A stretch of DNA of 23,552 nt from an uncultured Eubacteriales bacterium (lineage in GTDB: Bacteria > Bacillota > Clostridia > Oscillospirales > Acutalibacteraceae), in contig CAKSWC010000023.1 of assembly GCA_934511365.1 (NCBI GenBank), forward strand, positions 1-23,552. The letters run 5' to 3'. Numbering within the stretch: the stretch's first letter is position 1; each line of letters opens with the position of its first letter. The notes under the pieces are model-generated. The model worked only from the letters and a program-made list of their open reading frames with translations. It was not told the origin of the DNA and ran no database searches. Made by a program: the position numbers and the translations under genes. Of this stretch, positions 21,313 through 23,552 are shown piece after piece.

Positions 21313-21639
21313 TCAGCTTGAAAGCTTGACGCCGATGTCAAGAAGCTTTGAAAGCAGCTCCCTTTTGTCGTTCGGAACACTTTCCGGAACGTAAAAAACT
21401 CCGCTCGGATTTTCGCGCCCGGCGTCGCCTTTAATCATGTAATCAAGGCTGAGACCCAAACAGTCGCTGAGCTTTACGAGATTTTCAACGGAAAGTCCGG
21501 TCAGCCCTCTTTCAACCTCGCTGAAATGCTTTACCGAGACACCGAGCTTTTCCGCAACGAATTCCTGAGTCATTGAAAGGCGTTTTCTTCTTTTTCGTAT
21601 TCGTTCGCCCATGTCTTTTTTGTAGTCATACATAATCAT
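21313..21639 (-). CDS. XRE family helix-turn-helix regulator
   Basis: The product is about 108 residues from ATG 21639 (an in-frame ATG two codons later is equally possible; AGG and GGTG lie upstream). A Cro/C1-type HTH occupies about residues 10-65: IRKRRKRLSMTQEFVAEKLG, VSVKHFSEVERGLTGLSVEN, LVKLSDCLGLSLDYMIKG. The ~40-residue tail is polar and may oligomerise. A possible minus-strand -10 TAAAAT lies at 21659-21664. The gene is divergent from the CHAP-domain secreted protein, with an inverted repeat TTTTAAC/GTTAAAA (21660-21666/21679-21685) between them. It may regulate itself and that gene; this is inference. Confidence 0.85.
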   Translation of the reverse strand: MIMYDYKKDMGERIRKRRKRLSMTQEFVAEKLGVSVKHFSEVERGLTGLSVENLVKLSDCLGLSLDYMIKGDAGRENPSGVFYVPESVPNDKRELLSKLLDIGVKLSS

Positions 21640-21699
21640 CACCAAACCTGTCAAGTCGATTTTAACATGAAGTATTAAGTTAAAAAACAAGGTAAAAGG

Positions 21700-21728
21700 T
21701 TGACAAAATAAACGTGTAATGTTAAAAT
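21700..21728 (+). promoter_or_regulatory. Predicted promoter of the CHAP-ricin gene
   Basis: TTGACA (21700-21705), a 17-base spacer and TAAAAT (21723-21728), 55 bases before the GTG start. It faces away from the XRE gene. Confidence 0.8.
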
Positions 21729-21783
21729 ATGCAGGACGGATGAAAATATTCCGCAAAATTTAAGCTTGAAAGGAAATGATAAG

Positions 21784-23343
21784 GTGAAAAACATCGGAAA
21801 AACTAAAAGGCTGCTGTCACTTTTTCTTGCGCTTATAATGCTTTTTGGAACAATGCCAGCAATTTCGGTGACTTCAAAAGCCGCAAATTTTACTCCGCGA
21901 ACCACTGCTCCGTCTTATTCCGACAGACATTGGATCCACACCTCATACGGCGGATTGAATGAATGCATCAGAATCCAGGACAATTCATGCTTGCCGAATT
22001 GTGTCGGTTATGCGTGGGGCAGGGCATATGAAATTCTGGGCTCTCGCCCCCGTCTTGCAAAGACAAATGCAAATACTTGGTATAACTACACTTCCGACGG
22101 CTATGCGCGAGGTTCAACACCCAGGGTTGGCTCAATCGTTTGCTGGAATTTCGGGCAGTACGGTCACGTTGCCGTTGTTGAAAAAGTATACTCGAATACT
22201 TCGATTGACATTTCGGAATCCAGCTACGGCGGGGCAAGGTTTAAATATTTGAATATAAATCCATACACTGTTAATCCCGGACTTCAAGGCTATATTTACT
22301 TGGGGGATTTTAGTGAAAGTCAATTTGGAAACCCACAAAACATTGGTGACGACTTTTATGCCGCTATTATCAAGAATGATGGTTGGGCACCACTTGCACC
22401 GGTTAATGGTAATGTTCAAATTGTTAAAGGAACAGGTGACGCATCAGAATTCTGGCACTTTGTTCGTCAAAGCGATAATTCATATGTCATATATAATTGC
22501 AAGAGCGGAAAGGCATTGGATGCACAACGCGCCGCAACAAATGAAGGAACGCAAATAATTGAATTTGATTATTGGTCTAATCAAAATCAGCAATGGTTTA
22601 TTTACGGACGTTGGAGCGGTGAATATGTCTTAAAGCCCAAGCATTGTGATAAAGTTCTTGATGTGTTCAATAATGATAGTTATGCCGGAACAAAGGTTCA
22701 ACTTTGGTCATACAATCAAAGTAATGCACAAAAATTTGCAATCTATAAATTTGACAAAGTCGGCTCGACTTCAATAAAGGTTTCAACCGGAAATTCCGAA
22801 ACAAAAACAACCTTTAGTTGGAGCAAGGCTGCAAATGCAACATTGTATAATTTAAGAATAATGACAGGAACACCCGGAAATCTTAAATCCTACAAAGATA
22901 TTTGGAGTTTAAAAGACACATCATATAGTTTGAAACTTCCGGCCGGATATTATGAAGTATGGGTAGATGCGTGTACTGCATATCACTTTACAAGCAGCAA
23001 CCGTGTTTCATTTAATATAGAAAAAGTTGTACACACCCACTCCTACACCTCAAAAATCACTGCCGCGGCGACCTGTACCGCACCGGGCATAAAAACATTC
23101 ACCTGTTCCTGCGGCGACAAGTACACCGAAGAAATACCGGCTCTCGGTCACATTGACGAAAATAACGACAACCGGTGCGACCGCTGCGCAGTAAATACAG
23201 GCGCACCGAATACTCCCGACACACCCTCGGAAAGTTGCAGCCACATCTGCCACAGAGGCGGATTCATTTGGGCAGTCATTCGCTTTTTCTACAAAATTTT
23301 CAGAACCAACAAGTATTGCTCCTGCGGTGCGGCGCATTATTAA
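21784..23343 (+). CDS. Secreted CHAP-domain protein with ricin-type lectin and Cys/His C-terminal motif
   Basis: The start is GTG at 21784 (AAAGGA nine bases upstream; the in-frame TTG at 21766 overlaps that site), giving 519 residues. A signal peptide (about 1-33, ending SKA) precedes a CHAP amidase/peptidase domain (about 45-175) with Cys73 in NCVGYAWGR and His128 in GHVAVVEKV. It is expected to cut peptidoglycan peptides or amides. A ricin-type beta-trefoil follows (about 195-323; NQNQQWFIY, AGTKVQLWSYNQSNAQKFAI), then a fibronectin-like stretch (about 330-412). Next is a HTHSYTSKI...CTAPGIKTFTCSCGD...ALGH repeat and a DENNDNRCDRC segment. The end, CSHICHRGG (485-493) to CSCGAAHY, is shared with the fragment at 19976. 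The role could be wall remodelling or a toxin-like hydrolase acting on neighbours. Confidence 0.88.
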   Translation: MKNIGKTKRLLSLFLALIMLFGTMPAISVTSKAANFTPRTTAPSYSDRHWIHTSYGGLNECIRIQDNSCLPNCVGYAWGRAYEILGSRPRLAKTNANTWYNYTSDGYARGSTPRVGSIVCWNFGQYGHVAVVEKVYSNTSIDISESSYGGARFKYLNINPYTVNPGLQGYIYLGDFSESQFGNPQNIGDDFYAAIIKNDGWAPLAPVNGNVQIVKGTGDASEFWHFVRQSDNSYVIYNCKSGKALDAQRAATNEGTQIIEFDYWSNQNQQWFIYGRWSGEYVLKPKHCDKVLDVFNNDSYAGTKVQLWSYNQSNAQKFAIYKFDKVGSTSIKVSTGNSETKTTFSWSKAANATLYNLRIMTGTPGNLKSYKDIWSLKDTSYSLKLPAGYYEVWVDACTAYHFTSSNRVSFNIEKVVHTHSYTSKITAAATCTAPGIKTFTCSCGDKYTEEIPALGHIDENNDNRCDRCAVNTGAPNTPDTPSESCSHICHRGGFIWAVIRFFYKIFRTNKYCSCGAAHY

Positions 23344-23346
23344 TGG

Positions 23347-23398
23347 ATAACTTTTTCCCGGCGGGCACTCCTTTTTGCGGTGCTTCGCCGGAAATTAT
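23347..23398 (+). repeat. Hairpin repeat, copy 2
   Basis: The second copy of the element at 21203-21256 starts a few bases after the CHAP gene stop. The outer stem is TTCCCGGCG with CGCCGGAAA (one mismatch) and the inner stem is GCAC/GTGC. Placement fits a terminator for the CHAP gene, though the following tract (TTATTTGGTTCT) is only moderately T-rich. Confidence 0.75.
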
Positions 23399-23552
23399 TT
23401 GGTTCTACATTTAGAGAGGCAAGTAACAATTCGTCAAAGTCTACAATATATAGTACTCAAAACGGTCAAAACATACAAACACACCCGGGGCGGTGTACAA
23501 AAGGTAAAAAAAGGGTAAAAAAAGGGAGAAAAAGGGTTGACAAGAGAGGGGG
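23399..23552. other. Intergenic tail with purine tract
   Basis: No open frame of note. From about 23499 the plus strand becomes almost purely purine, with repeated AAAAAAAGGG-like units. It ends in TTGACA (23537-23542), which could be the -35 box of a gene beyond the window edge. Confidence 0.4.

Noticed and set aside
21113..21394. 93-codon plus-strand frame across the hairpin and the end of the XRE gene
   Set aside because: It spans two hairpins and the 3' end of an opposite-strand gene; the bases are better explained as a cassette relic plus hairpin repeat.

Overview
The window looks like chromosomal DNA of a low-to-mid GC Gram-positive bacterium of class Clostridia, probably a gut Oscillospiraceae/Ruminococcaceae relative. 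The reasons are strong AGGAGG-type ribosome binding sites, TTGACA/TATAAT-like promoters with 17-base spacers, a typically clostridial gene set (ireB, glpP, the lon-engB pair, psuK-psuG, DUF421 with DUF4363), and secreted proteins with Cys/His-rich C-termini. This placement is inference; no rRNA is present.

Left edge (1-420): the distal end of a CRISPR array with type I-C-like repeats. It is joined directly to the 3' end of a dead ISL3-family transposase gene. No cas genes are in view. 424-2895 (minus strand) holds two envelope modules: NfeD plus an SPFH/stomatin protein, and DUF421 plus DUF4363. 3084-4007 is a ketopantoate-reductase-like dehydrogenase with its own promoter and terminator. 4090-6346 is a self-contained efflux operon, MATE transporter plus MerR/GyrI-domain regulator, behind a textbook MerR promoter (19-base spacer filled by a perfect palindrome). 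6412-6686 is a small orphan gene with an operator at its transcription start.

7127-9060 is an accessory pocket. It has a zinc-ribbon membrane protein with a long leader, and a tRNA-Arg(CCG) whose 3' side carries a decayed mobile-element gene fragment. That fragment contains two tandem ~460-base repeats, each with a nested, well-initiated 71-codon ORF in another frame. 9100-9661 returns to housekeeping genes (ireB and a small conserved protein).

9956-13088 is a three-gene sugar or cyclitol operon: two Gfo/Idh/MocA oxidoreductases flanking a TIM-barrel isomerase/epimerase. Then come lon and engB (13173-16226), glpP, a GNAT acetyltransferase, a DUF378 protein, and psuK-psuG for pseudouridine breakdown (17861-19708).

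19976-23552 is a second accessory pocket for secreted proteins. It contains an internally deleted fibronectin-like gene, a membrane protein split by one in-frame TAG, an XRE regulator, and a divergently transcribed CHAP-ricin secreted protein. Two of these genes end in the same unusual motif (CSxxCHxGG, an aromatic amphipathic stretch, then CxCGxxHY). A third trace of that ending lies upstream of a hairpin repeat that also follows the intact CHAP gene. This repeated C-terminal cassette is the most interesting signal in the window.
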